From: Loxodes magnus
Taxonomy: Eukaryota > Ciliophora > Karyorelictea > Loxodida > Loxodidae
DNA length: 64,000 bases
Direction of reading: 5' to 3'
NCBI GenBank assembly: GCA_946699065.1
Contig: CAMPDV010000105.1
Coordinates: 1-64,000, forward strand
In this document: one piece after another, positions 26,192 to 37,630 of the stretch
Layout: every line of letters begins with the position of its first letter
Position numbering within the stretch: position 1 is the first letter of the stretch
Position numbers and translations under genes: made by a program
Notes under the pieces: model-generated
Databases searched by the model: none
What the model was told of the DNA's origin: nothing
Seen by the model: the letters and a program-made list of their open reading frames with translations, nothing else

Positions 26192-26575
26192 GGATACTAA
26201 TCGCAGTCGAGAGAACTAGTAGATTATCTGGTACCTTTTATACTGCATTGCAAATATCTTGCATTAAGATACTACATGGAGAAGGATAGACAAGCTCAGA
26301 TGAAGCACGATTAGTTTTTCTGAGACACTTCTAGCAGTATGAACGTTGACTGACCGTCTTTCTAATATCTTAATTACTAATTATTATTTAAGAAGACTAA
26401 AGCATTTACATAAAAAATATAGAATAATTTTTAATAAGTAAATTCTTTATTTGGAGAAGCTAACATGACTCATTGGACGGTTAGAATGGCAACATGAAGT
26501 ATAAAAACACTTTTTTAATATTAATATTGAAAGAGCTACGCATCAACGAGGTGCTACGCGCTCTATAATCAAATT
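26192..26575 (+). mobile_element. SINE-1 copy d, with LINE-type tail
   Basis: Diverged head (GGATACTAATCGCAGTCGAG, AACTAGTAGATTATCTGG) followed by the family body and a well-kept 3' end: AAAGAGCTACGCATC, GAGGTGCTACGCGCTCTA, TAATC and then AAATTTATTTATTT. This tail is the sequence shared with the LINE end at 43.3 kb. Confidence 0.85.
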
Positions 26576-26579
26576 TATT

Positions 26580-27034
26580 TATTTTTGATTTTAAAATTTT
26601 TTTCTTTTTAATTTTAGATTATCAGTCTAAATTTTCCTTTTATAACAGAAAAATTAATATCTTTAATATTTAAAATTTAATATTTAAAATATATATGCAA
26701 GATAATATTTACACTAAATTGATCAGACTTCTACTAATTTTATTCTACTTAGATTTATTCTTTTATAAGAACTTTAATATATGAAAAATATTTTTGATTT
26801 ACATTTAAAAAATAATAATATAACTAAATATTTGATTTTAATATAAATTCAATCTAAAAATCAACAATAATAAATATTCATTTAAAATTTCCGTATCTCA
26901 ATCTATCTTTTTTGTTAAAATAGAATTAGTCAAAATTTTAAGGAATCATTTTTTAATTTTGGGTTTATTTAATTAGAAATTATTAAATAATTTAAATCCA
27001 AATTTCCTTTAGAAAAAAGAGATTATGAAATAAA
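26580..27034. other. AT-rich spacer
   Basis: No recognised feature. Confidence 0.5.
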
Positions 27035-27310
27035 ATAGCAGATATATGTAGCATTAGCTATTTAAGAAAGATAATTATTAACTTTAAATATTTGAGAAGA
27101 GCTAAATTCTCAATCATACTGCTTTCTCTGATCAGCCACCCAATGGAAAAATGAGGATGTTCTGCTGATTATTTTCTGCAAGCAGGGATTACTATAGGCA
27201 ATGAGTGCATATTCCATATCCATAAATTTCAGCTTCCTACCAAAGTCTAGATAAAGCTTTCATATGTGTTCTCTTCAGGATTTTAGAATATACCCAAGGA
27301 AAACAGAAAA
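27035..27310 (+). repeat. interspersed repeat R3, copy 1
   Basis: Contains GTAGCATTAGCTA, TTATTAACTTTAAATATTTG, CAATCATACTGCTTTCTC and GAGGATGTTCTG. These recur in order on the minus strand at 49.25-49.50 kb and, more diverged, on the plus strand at 42.52-42.75 kb and 61.05-61.27 kb. About 200-250 bp; coding potential not evident. Confidence 0.65.
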
Positions 27311-29585
27311 AGTTTTAATGATTTCTAAAGTAATTGAAGTAATTTATTTAGCAAGGTAATATGTTAATATTAAAGAAATAGTGAAAATGTTTTAAAAATA
27401 AATTCCTTAAATTATGCTTAAAAACTAAATACTTTATTAGTGGTAAGCATTATAAATATAATATTAATTGATTAATAAATTTTTCAGATAAATTAATTAG
27501 TATTTTATCATAATAGTAGAAGTTTAAGGGAGTTTTTTATTCTTTATTTATTACTATTAAATTATAACCTAAATATGATTTGGATTTCAGAAAATTTTAG
27601 ATTAAATTTTTAATCTTTATTAAGATTATTAATAAATAAAATCAAGAAAGATATTTTAAGTCTACATAAACTATATTTAATTTATTTGTAATGCCAAGTT
27701 TATTTTAATATATTTTGTATTTATGTAGAATTTAACTAAAAATAAATTATATTTTTTATAAAAATTATTGTTTTTTATTTAATGTAATTAAATATTAATC
27801 AATTTTCTTTGCTTTTATTTATCTTAATTTTTTTGATCTAATAAAAGCTTATTGCAGTGATTTTACGAGTTAATAACTTACAATTTTGAAGTTATAATAT
27901 TTGATTTATTTTCAACTGCCTCAAAAAATTATCCTGTTAATAGGATAAAAAGTCTGAAACTTCATATTTTATTTAATAAAAACGTTCCATTTGGTCTATT
28001 TCCTAGAAAAAAGTCCTTATTCCTTTATTTTATTCAATTCATAATCTAGAAATTATTAATCTCAAATTATCTTTCTCTTTAAAATTCGCTTTATGATTTA
28101 TAAAAAAAGAAAAATGAAGCCATTTATTTTAAATGTTTTTCTTTTAATTTATTTAGGCTCAAAGTGTAAAATTTTTATATTTTAGAAGCCTTTTTTTTAT
28201 TTTATAATCCTAATTTTTAAGTAATTTGTATAAATTCATTAAAAAATTAAAAAACTGTTGATATTAATTTTGCCTTTATTTTTTAAAATCTTATTTTAAT
28301 TTATTATTAAAACTTTAAATTTATTTCATTCTTAAACAGGAAATGATAAAACTCAAATCAAAAAGGTTTCCATGGAATATAATATTTTAGAACTAATAAA
28401 TGATTTATGCATAAATCATTTTTACGATAATATACAACCTTATTGTTTTATTTTGTAATTTTATAACTTTTAAGTATTAAAAAGTTTAATGAAAGTAAAA
28501 TATTTAACTTTTCTAATTTTACCTATTTCCATTATAATTAAATAATTTAAAATGCTAAAATAATAATTAAGGTATTTTTACTGATTTTATTCTTTCCTTT
28601 TTTAAAGTTCATTTTAATTACTTCAAAATATTTAATTTTTTAATCCTTATTTATTTTGTTCAACTGTTTAATTATTTTCTTTTAGAATCATTTTCGAAAG
28701 AATATATTCCAGGACAATTTTAATTATATAATTATCTGAATATAATTCAAATAATTAATTATTTCCTTATTAATCTTGTTAAGATAATTTTCTTTTACAT
28801 GAATTTTAAACTTTTAATATTTAAATATTAAATAATATTTAAATGTATCAATTAGTTAAATTTATAATGGTAAGTTAAAAATATTTAAGGAATAAAGTAT
28901 AATTTAATTTATCTATTTATTTAAGAAATTAACAAATTTAGAAAAAATTATTGAGAAACCTAACTTTTCAAAATATAATTAAGTATACTATCTTTAAATA
29001 ATAAAAAATGTAAACAAATTTGTAAATTTTTACTCTTTATTTCTATAAAATTTTATTTTATATTCAAAATTAATATAAGCAAATTTAATTAAACAATTAA
29101 TTGTAAACTTTAAAATATTGTATTAAGTATTAAGGTTTAAGAAATTTTCATTTTTATAAAAAAATTTAAATTAAAAAAGGAGAAAAATAATTTTATATAA
29201 TAAAAAAGATATTTTAAATTAAAATAATTCATTATAAAACATTTACAATTTTAATTTTATGAAAGAGTTTATTTTTTATTTTATTTAGCGATAGCAAAAA
29301 TGTTTCACAATTATTATAAAAAAATAATTATCATTTTGAGTAAAGGTAAACTTCATTTAAGAAAAAAATTAAGAATCTAATACAATTTTATAAAATTATT
29401 TTTTAAGTCTTATCCTTTTTAATACAAAGATAATATAATTTTTAAAGACATTTAAGAAAGAAAAATAGATTAAAAATTGAATCATTTTTAAAGTTTGAAG
29501 CTTCAAAAAATATCATAATTGATAGAAATTTAATATAAAATTAAAATTGCTGTATTGAAATTTTGCTTTTTGGTTATAGTGAATT
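27311..29585. other. long AT-rich spacer, nothing recognised
   Basis: Over 2 kb of strongly A/T-dominated DNA between the arms of the inverted duplication. No repeat member, motif or convincing frame on either strand. Confidence 0.6.
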
Positions 29586-29589
29586 TTAT

Positions 29590-30297
29590 TAAATAAAATT
29601 TAATCGGTTTACCACATATTAGTTTATTATTTAAAAATAAAAGTTCAACTCAAACTTGCTTGGATCTTCACTGTCATGAGTCTTTATAATTTTAAGATTT
29701 TTTTTCACCTAGTTCAAATTCCAATCATTTTTTATTGAATCCATTCATTTTTATTAGATATATGGAGCTTCTTTATTCAATTTGAGTAGTTTTGTCCTAT
29801 AAATTAATTTTAATTTGTACTGTATATTTTAAATATATCTTATCATTATTTTTTATTCTATTTTATTTTTATTAACATTTATAGCAGTTCCGTACTTTAT
29901 TCCCTGTCCTTTAAAATACCAATATATCATTACACTCCTATATGAAATCTCTTATAAAGGAGGTTATTGTTCTATATCCTTGTTGTGGTTGATTCGCTTT
30001 AGTTGCTCTTGCTTAGAATTTCTGAAATTTAAATATCCTTTTCGATCTATTCTGCTTATAAAATTCTTTCTTACATTTTTTATAGGGACTGGTTTATTGC
30101 TAGTTTTTATCGTAGTAAAGATTTTTCAGATTTAAAAAGATTCATAATGTTGGTCAGCTCTAAAGACGGTGATAAAATTCAATAATAATCTTTGCTAAAA
30201 TGAGATTTTAAATCTAAAGAAGGTAGAAACCATTGGCTACAACCTACTAAGAGTAATTAGGTTTAGTTGGAGCTATCTGTTGTTTCTTAGGTACCAT
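29590..30297 (-). CDS. unrecognised repeated ORF ('PKKQQ/HDS' family), copy 2
   Basis: Minus-strand counterpart of the ORF at 23.3 kb. ATG at 30,297 gives MVPKKQQIAPTKPNYSQQVV; further on are YKKCKKEFYKQNRSKR and KWLEFELGEK, then the HDS segment near 29,675 (CATGACAGTGAAGATCC). Its position downstream of RING-kelch copy 3 mirrors the arrangement at 21.3-24.0 kb, so both arms derive from one unit. Several TGA occur in frame; whether it is functional is doubtful. No domain recognised. Confidence 0.4.
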
Positions 30298-30349
30298 TTA
30301 ATATATCATAATAATAGAAATAATAAAAATAATTATTTAAGGTTTTGTA

Positions 30350-30500
30350 AAAAACTAGTATTTTACAAGTTAACTAATATAAGTAAATAATATTTAAGCT
30401 AATTTTGAATAAGAATTAAAATATTTAAATTTTATAAAATATATTATTCTTTAGTAATTGTGGATTTATTAAAATATTTTATTTTTTATTTATAGATAAA
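30350..30500. repeat. direct repeat left of SINE-1 copy e
   Basis: Sequence beginning ACTAGTATTTTACAAGTTAAC and containing AAGAATTAAAATATTTAAATTT matches the stretch at 31,000-31,140 (ACTAGTAATTACAAGTTAAC...) in the same orientation. It is part of the RING-kelch 3' flank, present twice around the SINE. Confidence 0.55.
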
Positions 30501-30539
30501 GATATTCAAAAAATGATGAGTACATCATAAAATTAATAT

Positions 30540-30960
30540 GGATGTCGGCTGTAGTCAAGAGAACTAGTAGGTAATCTGGTGCAGTATATACTACATTGCG
30601 AGTAATCTCACAATAGATGAAGCCACGGGAAATGGTGGACAAGCTCGGAAAGACAAGCCTAACTTTCCTGAGGGTTCTCGCTAGTAGTATGAAAGTTGGA
30701 TTAAAGAGTCTACTAATAACTTAATTATTAATTCCTATTTAGATCTTATTCAAATAAGACTGGAGCATTTACATAAAGAATATAGAATAATTTTTAATAA
30801 GCAGATTCCCCATTTGGGGAAGCTGACGTAATTCAGTGGAAAACTAAAAGGACAACAAGAAGTATTAGAACAATTTTTTAAATATTAAATATTAAATATT
30901 AATATTGAAAGAGCTAATCCCAAATGAGGTGCTACGCATTCTAAAATAAATCTTATTTAT
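30540..30960 (+). mobile_element. SINE-1 copy e, nearly complete
   Basis: Head GGATGTCGGCTGTAGTCAAG, then AACTAGTAGGTAATCTGGTG, TTGCGAGTAATCTC, GGGTTCTCGCTAGTAGTATG, and a second half with CCCCATTTGGGGAAGC. The tail reads GAGCTAATCC, GAGGTGCTACGCATTCTAAAA and then TTATTTATTT, closest to the LINE-type end GCGCATTCTAAAATC. About 420 bp. It sits inside the 3' flank of RING-kelch copy 3, between two direct repeats of about 150 bp. Confidence 0.88.
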
Positions 30961-30999
30961 TTAAAATAATAAAATTATAATTTAAAATTAAAAATTATT

Positions 31000-31140
31000 A
31001 AAAAAACTAGTAATTACAAGTTAACTAAATTAAAAGCAATCATGATTTAAGCAAAATTTTATATAAGAATTAAAAAATTTTATAATCTATAATGTTTTTT
31101 ATTAATAGTTGATTGATTACAAATTTTATTTTTAACTGTT
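31000..31140. repeat. direct repeat right of SINE-1 copy e
   Basis: Partner of the repeat at 30,350-30,500, same orientation, clearly diverged. Too long and too diverged for a target-site duplication of the SINE; more likely an older local duplication of the gene's 3' flank. Confidence 0.55.
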
Positions 31141-31339
31141 AGATAATTATATTAAAAAATATGACATTACATTTCAAACACTTTAGACTACCAATTTAAA
31201 ATGAAAATTTGAATAATTTAAAATTAAATAGAATAAAAAGATTTAAATTTTTATTTAAATATTAATCAAAAAATGAAATTAATCTTTCACCTTTTCTAAC
31301 TTGAGTTTAAAGCAAAAAATTTAGTTAAAATTTTTAAAA

Positions 31340-32983
31340 TCAAATTCCTTGCTTTTCCCACTTTCCAATAGTTAAATCATATTTGAATAAATTTGTACTA
31401 TAATTGTACTAAAAAACTTAATTTTTCACAATTTAAGGCTAAGTAAAGACTCAACTACTACTTGAAAATTTATCTCCATGTCTTGCAAACTTCTAATCAT
31501 ATATATATGTATCCATGCTAATATTACCATGATTTAATCATACTAAACTTTATTTTAAAAAATCTAAATAAACTGCACTTGTACTAGTTTTAACAGGAAG
31601 TTACATATTTTCAAGTATTTTTCATTCATTTCTATCTATATTATATAATTATATTTTATCAACATAATTTCCATCATTATTTCCCCCAAAAATTTATTTC
31701 ACTTAATCTACATTACATCCTCCAAACGCTTCTACTCCAAGTATTATATCTTGTATTTTAGTAAACTATTTACTTTAAAAATTGAATACTTCGCATTCCT
31801 TTACACCTTTTTTATTTTAACATCCTGATATTATGAAATTATTATTTTTTACAGTTATTGTTCTATGACATCTTCTTGGATTTAACATTTATAAAGATTA
31901 AATAACTCCATTATCATATATTGTATAATCTTTATTTCCTCAATTTCCACCTGATATTATTAACTTCTAATCATTTACTTACTCTATTTAAGTTCAATTG
32001 TGGTATATTTAAGGAATATTGATTTCTTAATCAGATAATTTATTACTTACTATTTCATAATTTCTTTTTGTTTTAGAATTTCTACAGATTGTAATTATTG
32101 TTTTTAATTCTTATTTTTAACTTTCATTTTAAATATTAATAGATTCTTATTCATGTCTTATTTATACTTTCATTATATTTTTTATAGAAATTATTATATT
32201 TTAAATTTATCCTTCGTCTATTTATACTTTTACGTTTCTTCCTTCTATTTCTTTTACTTACTTTTATAATCCTTCTATTTTACCTATAAAATCTAATAGT
32301 TCTGTTATATTTTCTCTGTTTTATGGTCTTACTATTTTTAGTAATTCTTGCATATTTTCTACTTTTTCTATTTATTCTTTATATCAATTTAAATGAATTT
32401 TACTTTCACTTTCTATTTTCTCAATTCTAGATTATCTAATTTTATTAATTTATTCTATTAAATTAGTAGTAACTTAGTTAATTTAATTTACTTTTTATTG
32501 AACTTCTTATTATAGTTTTTTCTATTATTACTTTAAAGTTTCTATTTATTTTCCATTTAGTTTAATGAGTTATTCAAATATTAAATCAGTATTTTTAATT
32601 TCATTTTATTTAAGACTTTCTAATTTTTCGCTTATTTCAATAATTTTATGTCCTTAATGCTTTTCTAGAAAAGCACAAGCTGGACAAAGAGTTTCTTTAT
32701 CATTCTAACAAAACAATACTCTTTCATAAGATTTATGTTTTTCACATTTATTAAGTTCTATTTATTCTTAATGAATAGGAAGAAATTCAACAGCAAGTTC
32801 TAAGTTATAAGCTTTTTATTAAGTTTCGAATTAACATCAAGGACATTTTATAGTTCTTCAATTTTCTTCAATTTAAATTGCACATTACTAGCACAGAATA
32901 TGGTTACATTTTAGTTTTCTTGGCAGTCTAATAGCTAAATCAAAAAGATTTCCACATTTATTACATTCATTTCTAGCTTACAT
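31340..32983 (-). CDS. RING / B-box / coiled-coil / kelch-like protein (TRIM-like), copy 3
   Basis: ATG at 32,983 (minus) to TGA at 31,342-31,340: 1,644 nt, 547 codons plus stop, exactly the length of copy 1, with no net frameshift. Start MQARNECNKCGNLFD; the RING has CNHILCQQC and CPWC (Trp as TGA), and the B-box has CEKHKSYERVLFC and HQGHK. The kelch part keeps ISGG, FGG, RNEW and KWEKQG just before TGA. Other Trp codons are TGA, whereas the last Trp, a few codons before the stop, is TGG. Likely ubiquitin ligase by family; role inferred. Best-preserved copy with a normal stop. It forms an inverted pair with copy 1. Confidence 0.85.
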
Positions 32984-32999
32984 TTTTTAGATTTAACAA

Positions 33000-33655
33000 A
33001 TATAAAATGATAATCGTTTCCCAGACAAAAATAAAATACTTATTATAAAGCTAAAATTAAATTATTATTATTATTTATATTTTAAATAATTTAAATTTAT
33101 TTAATTAGATTAATAATTTGCCATATCTCAAATCATTCTTATTTCAAGCATTATAAAGAAGCTTTCATAAAAAAATTATAGGTCTTTTCCTCAATAGAAT
33201 ATGGATATAAATAGTTAATTCTCCAAGAAATATCCGAAACTATAAGAGCAATAAATCCCTTTTTGTAGTCAAAATTAGTAAATTAAATACTCTAAATTTT
33301 ATTTCTTAATTTTATATTCTTAATTATAGTTACAAAATAATCTTCTAAACTACATATAAAAAGTAAAGTTTTATTTATTATTTTATAAATTTAAATTTAC
33401 ACTTATAAGTTAATATAATGTAAAGCAAAAATAGATAAATATATACAATAGAAAATTTAAATATTACAATATTAAAAAGATATTTTATTTAATTGCTTTA
33501 AAGTGTAAATTTATATGCAATTCATAACTATACATTTTTAATTTTATAATGAAATATATAGTAAAGTTTAAGTTTCTTAACAAGGGTTTAAAAAATTATA
33601 AATTTTTACTTTTAGTTATATATTTTATCAAAGCTAATTAAATCAACATTAATTA
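33000..33655. other. AT-rich upstream region of copy 3
   Basis: A/T-dominated DNA between the divergently placed RING-kelch gene and the LINE relic. No specific motif recognised. Confidence 0.5.
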
Positions 33656-34184
33656 AGAAATAAATAATAAAATTATTGATTCATAGAAGAATAGCTTTTT
33701 AGCAAGCATTATAGATTTACTCAATGATATATCAATCTTAGTAATTAAAAATCAGTCAAAATATAAGATAGTATTTAAGAAATTAAATGCTATCCATTCT
33801 CATTCTAGTAAAAATTTTAATTTTATTACTATAGAAGAAATATAAGAAATTATAAAAGAAGATCTAAATGGAATAGAAGTTAATTTAGATGACACAAAGG
33901 AGAATTTCTTAAATACGCTGTGTCTCATAATGATTCTTTACTCTCTTCTAAACTTAAGACTTAGAATAATCATTTAGGAACTAAACACATTAGTTATTAT
34001 TCCAATATTTTAAAAGGAAGCTAGTATTATTGGAAAAACTGACGAGCTATTTCTCTTATTAATGCTATTCTAAAGTTATATGATAAAGCTTAAAAAAGGA
34101 TTATTTAATCTGATTTATTAGAAGAGTTTACTCATCCTTCATAAAGGAGATTCATGAAAAAGAGATAAATTACTTAATAATAAT

Positions 34185-34525
34185 AAATAAATGAGATTAT
34201 AGAGCGCATAGAACCTCAATGATGCGCAGCTCCTTAATAAAGATTTTTGAAGTTAAAAAAGTTTAAAAAATTCTTGCTGAAGTCTTCCACAGTGCTAGCA
34301 TTCCCTTGTGATTTTGTCTTCTATAGGGCCGCGATCGGAATGTTACCCTAAGAGACCTTAGTATCTGGCATCTTTCATCATTAATGCTACTTGGTGCCTC
34401 TTCGATCCTGTCTTCTCTTCTCTTGTGCTTCTACCAAGATTTTTGTATGATTCTTTACCTATGGGATACCACCAGAGTTTAAATCGGTTTCAGTTGGAGG
34501 ATTGCTCCTCCCTATTTATTTATTA
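34185..34525 (-). mobile_element. SINE-2 copy 1, nested in LINE
   Basis: On the minus strand it starts GGGAGGAGCAATCCTCC near 34,522, has a GC-richer body (AGGATCGAAGAGGC, TTAGGGTAACATTCCGATCG), and ends GAGCTGCGCATC, GAGGTTCTATGCGCTCTA, TAATC and an ATTT-rich tail. The head is unrelated to SINE-1 but the tail is the same. It splits the reverse transcriptase between the HPSQ block and the LLFDRL block. The 49,983-50,300 copy has the same limits. GGATCGAA resembles a tRNA B box, which is only suggestive. Confidence 0.85.
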
Positions 34526-35358
34526 TATTAATAAATTTGGATGATATAATAGATAATTAATAACTATTAAAAACTTTCTAAATGTATTACTAACTTGATC
34601 ACTTCACTGATGGAAGTTTAAAAATGTTATGCTCAATAAGAAGAAAATTATTATTTGATCGACTAAAGAGAATCAAATTACCACTATAAAAGTAATAGAG
34701 TCACTTTATAAAACCTAAATTCTTCATTTAATATAGAAGGAATGAACACTAGAATTTTGATTTATGACATAGGGGTTATGTAAGGAAATTTGCATGAACC
34801 AGTTTTAGCATTATTGTATTTAGACATTTTAATTAGATATTTGGAAAGTAAAAGTATTTTATTGGGATTCAAATGGGAAAATTTAAGTGTTAGCTGCGCC
34901 TTAGATGATGGGCAGATGACCTGATTCTTCTTTCCAAATCTACAAAGTAGATGTAGAAATTAATTAACGAAATAGATACATAAACGCTTTTAAATATCAA
35001 TGCTATCAATTCTTAATACATCTAATTTCTAAAGAAGCATTAGAAATAAGGAAATTTAAATATATGATTAAATAATTAATCAATTAAAAAAAATCAAATA
35101 TTTAAGAGTAATTTAACATAAGAAGAATTTTAATCCTCATTGTAATGAACATATGTTCACGTATATAGCGCAATTAAAAAAAATTTGTTTATTAACTTTT
35201 GAAAAATAAGAATGTGATTCCTTGATATTTTAAATTTAATGCAGATTATTTAAATTAACTAAAGCAGAGTATGAAGGAGGTTCAGTTCTTTGGAGTATTA
35301 AAAAAGGAGTAACTGAAATTTTGAATCAATAAAGAAAGCATGAATATTAAATAAAAAA

Positions 35359-36005
35359 ATGGAAGGTTTCAATAGGGGTTTCTATACCACCTCTTCGAAG
35401 AAGGAGAGGAAGCCAGAAGCAAATCTCGGGCAGTCTTCTTAAACTTAACCTTAACCCTTTTCTTAATAATCTTAGCAGCCTGGAATTTAATAGAACTATA
35501 AAGAACGGAAACAGACTCAGAAAAGCGCTCATGTGCTTACTCCAATATCGGAGGAGAAGCCTAAAAAGCAAGCGAAGTCTGCTTTGCACTAGGAGGTCTC
35601 GAGTTTAGCCCTTCTGACCAGATGAGCATAGAACAGCTCATTAAAGTTGTACTAAACCTCCAGGAAGAGGTCAAAAAGCTAAGGAAGGACAATGAGAAGC
35701 TAACGCAACAACTTAATCTAGCAGAAGGAATAGAGTCAAGACTCATGTCCTAGGAAAGAGAGCTAAGCGCCTTTTGAAGCATATCACAAAGTACGATAGC
35801 TAATCCTAAAATTAGCTTCAGACACAGATTGAACTGGATAACAGACTCGGAAAAATAGAAGAGAAATTGTAAACATTTAAAAAAAATAAAACGAAACTGG
35901 AGCTATAAAAAATGAATAGAAATAAAGAAACTATTGGATAAAGAGTTAAAAAGAAGAAAAAAGAAGAAGCAACAATGAAAAAAATATATTATAACCCTTG
36001 ATCTA
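35359..36005 (+). pseudogene. ORF1-like unit nested in LINE, frameshifted
   Basis: ATG 35,359 gives MEGFNRGFYTTSSKK, then a Gln-rich part (mostly TAA/TAG), then TPISEEKPKKQAKSALHQE. One base is missing relative to the 16-kb copy just after EVS (about 35,595). In the next frame the coiled coil continues SDQMSIEQLIKVVLNLQEE and further Lys/Glu-rich sequence. No zinc knuckle is visible; the end keeps a remnant (KKIYYNP) of the YCNPNG motif. Only a short A-rich leader precedes the ATG. It lies between the LINE's reverse transcriptase and its C-terminal part. Not translatable as a whole. Confidence 0.75.
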
Positions 36006-36554
36006 CAGAATTACTAAAACAAAACCAGTCTAAAATTTTGCAAAATAAGTTAGTGCAAAACTATAACAATATTTCTATAATGTTACTTAATAAACATTTA
36101 AAAGAATGAAATCAGCAAGAATATAATTGAGTAATTTGATAATCTTTAGCAATTTCCCCGAATTAATTACAAAAAAGTGAACAAATAGATTGGATGAAAA
36201 AAAATTAGTATATTAAATCCAAATACTATAATTTTCGGAATGATCTTAAAGATGATCATTATTCTATTGATAATCCTTATTGTATGAATAGATAATGAAA
36301 TATTTGAGCACATATATACTATTCTAGTATAAGGAATTGAATATCGTAAAAGATTGGAAATTATGAATTAATGCATATTATACTATATGATCAAGGATAA
36401 TAAATTAATTTTAAGGTTTTAATAGGAGTACTTAGATTTATAAATAAAGATATTCCAAAATATCTAATGACAAGAAGAATTGAATTGCTATAAATATATA
36501 AAACATAAAGGAAAGAAGAAAATATGAGAAGAAAACAAGAGAATTAAAATATGA

Positions 36555-37600
36555 GAGATAAATATTATATTTAAAAAAATAATTCTTAAATTATTTACTA
36601 ACGTCTATAATAAAAGAAAGTGATTCTGGAAAATAAAAACTTAAAAAATTATTTTAGTTTAAATTTTAATTTAATTTAATTGAATAAATTCTATAACTAA
36701 AAATATTAAGTTATTTAATAATTATGAAATAAACTCTAATAAAACAATTTAATATATTTAATCATATTTAATATAATAAAAATCTTATCTCTATAAAAAA
36801 TTCTTAATTAAATAATTAATTTTAATTTTAAATAATATAACTATAAATCATATTTAAATTATAACAGCATTTTCTTTTTAAAACTGTTTTTTAAATCAAT
36901 TGAAAATGTTTTAGAATGCTTTTGCAAATATTTTTAATAGCTAAGATTTGATTTAAAGTTAAAATAACTTTTTATCTTTGCATATAAAATAATGGATATC
37001 CATATTTTATCTTCTCTTTAGTTTTTAGTTGTTTTTGTTGTCAAAGTGATTTTTGTTGGAGATATATCTTAATCATGCCATAGAAAATTATCTATTTTAA
37101 AAAAGACTTCTAAATATAATTGAAAATAGTAATTCAGATCATTTTTTTATTTAAATTATATGAATCATTTGTTATTTTTATTTTCTACATAAATTTAATT
37201 ATTTTAACAGTAAATATAATTTGATTAATTTTTCTCTCTTAAAGTTGTTTTTATTTTACTTTCAGTTATTTCTTTAATATTTATTTCTATTAATTAAAAA
37301 TATATTATTTTAGAAATCCATATAATTTTAGTATTATCTTCTTCCAAAAGTCTCTAGCATTAGCTTAATTAAATATTTGATAAATTTATTAGTTCTAATT
37401 ATTTATTTCTTTTAGCTTTTAAAATTTAGTCTGGATATTTTATTTTATGTTTCAATTATTTTATTTTATTTCCAACTTTTTTTATTAAATAATATAAAAT
37501 TTAAATATAAAATTTATGTTGCAATATTTTAAGTTTTTGAAAATAATACTATTTATCTAGTAATAAGAAACTCAATTTAAATCATTAAAAAATATCAAAA
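36555..37600. other. AT-rich spacer
   Basis: A/T-dominated DNA without a recognised feature, ending at a short RING-gene fragment. Confidence 0.55.
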
Positions 37601-37630
37601 ATGTAGGCTAGAAGAGAATGTAATAAATGA
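37601..37630 (+). pseudogene. 5' tip of a RING-kelch gene at a duplication breakpoint
   Basis: ATGTAGGCTAGAAGAGAATG and the next bases give MQARRECNK with codon 2 as TAG, the family's start. After nine residues the sequence leaves the family exactly where the 18.5-kb-spaced duplication begins; at the other duplication copy (56,164) this tip is absent. Too short to function. Confidence 0.7.

Larger units (their letters stand above)
33660..36550 (+). mobile_element. LINE (non-LTR retrotransposon) relic, interrupted twice
   Basis: Reverse transcriptase blocks in order: NWRAISLINAILKLYDKAQK (about 34,045), HPSQ and KKRQ, then, beyond an insertion, LLFDRLKRIKLPL (34,650), QGNLHEPVLALLYLDI (34,780), and WADDLILLS (34,909), the catalytic YADD-type motif with W for Y. 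A degenerate C-terminal Cys/His-like segment lies near 36,270. Reading requires TAA/TAG=Gln and frame changes between blocks, so it is a relic. A SINE-2 (34,185-34,525) and an ORF1-like unit (35,359-36,005) are nested in it. An upstream endonuclease is not recognisable. The 3' end is not marked by the tail seen at 43.3 kb. Confidence 0.75.

Noticed and set aside
30540..30960. SINE-1 head as a known structural RNA (SRP, RNase P, snRNA)
   Set aside because: I could not match any conserved core motif of those RNAs; copy number and the LINE-type tail favour a SINE.
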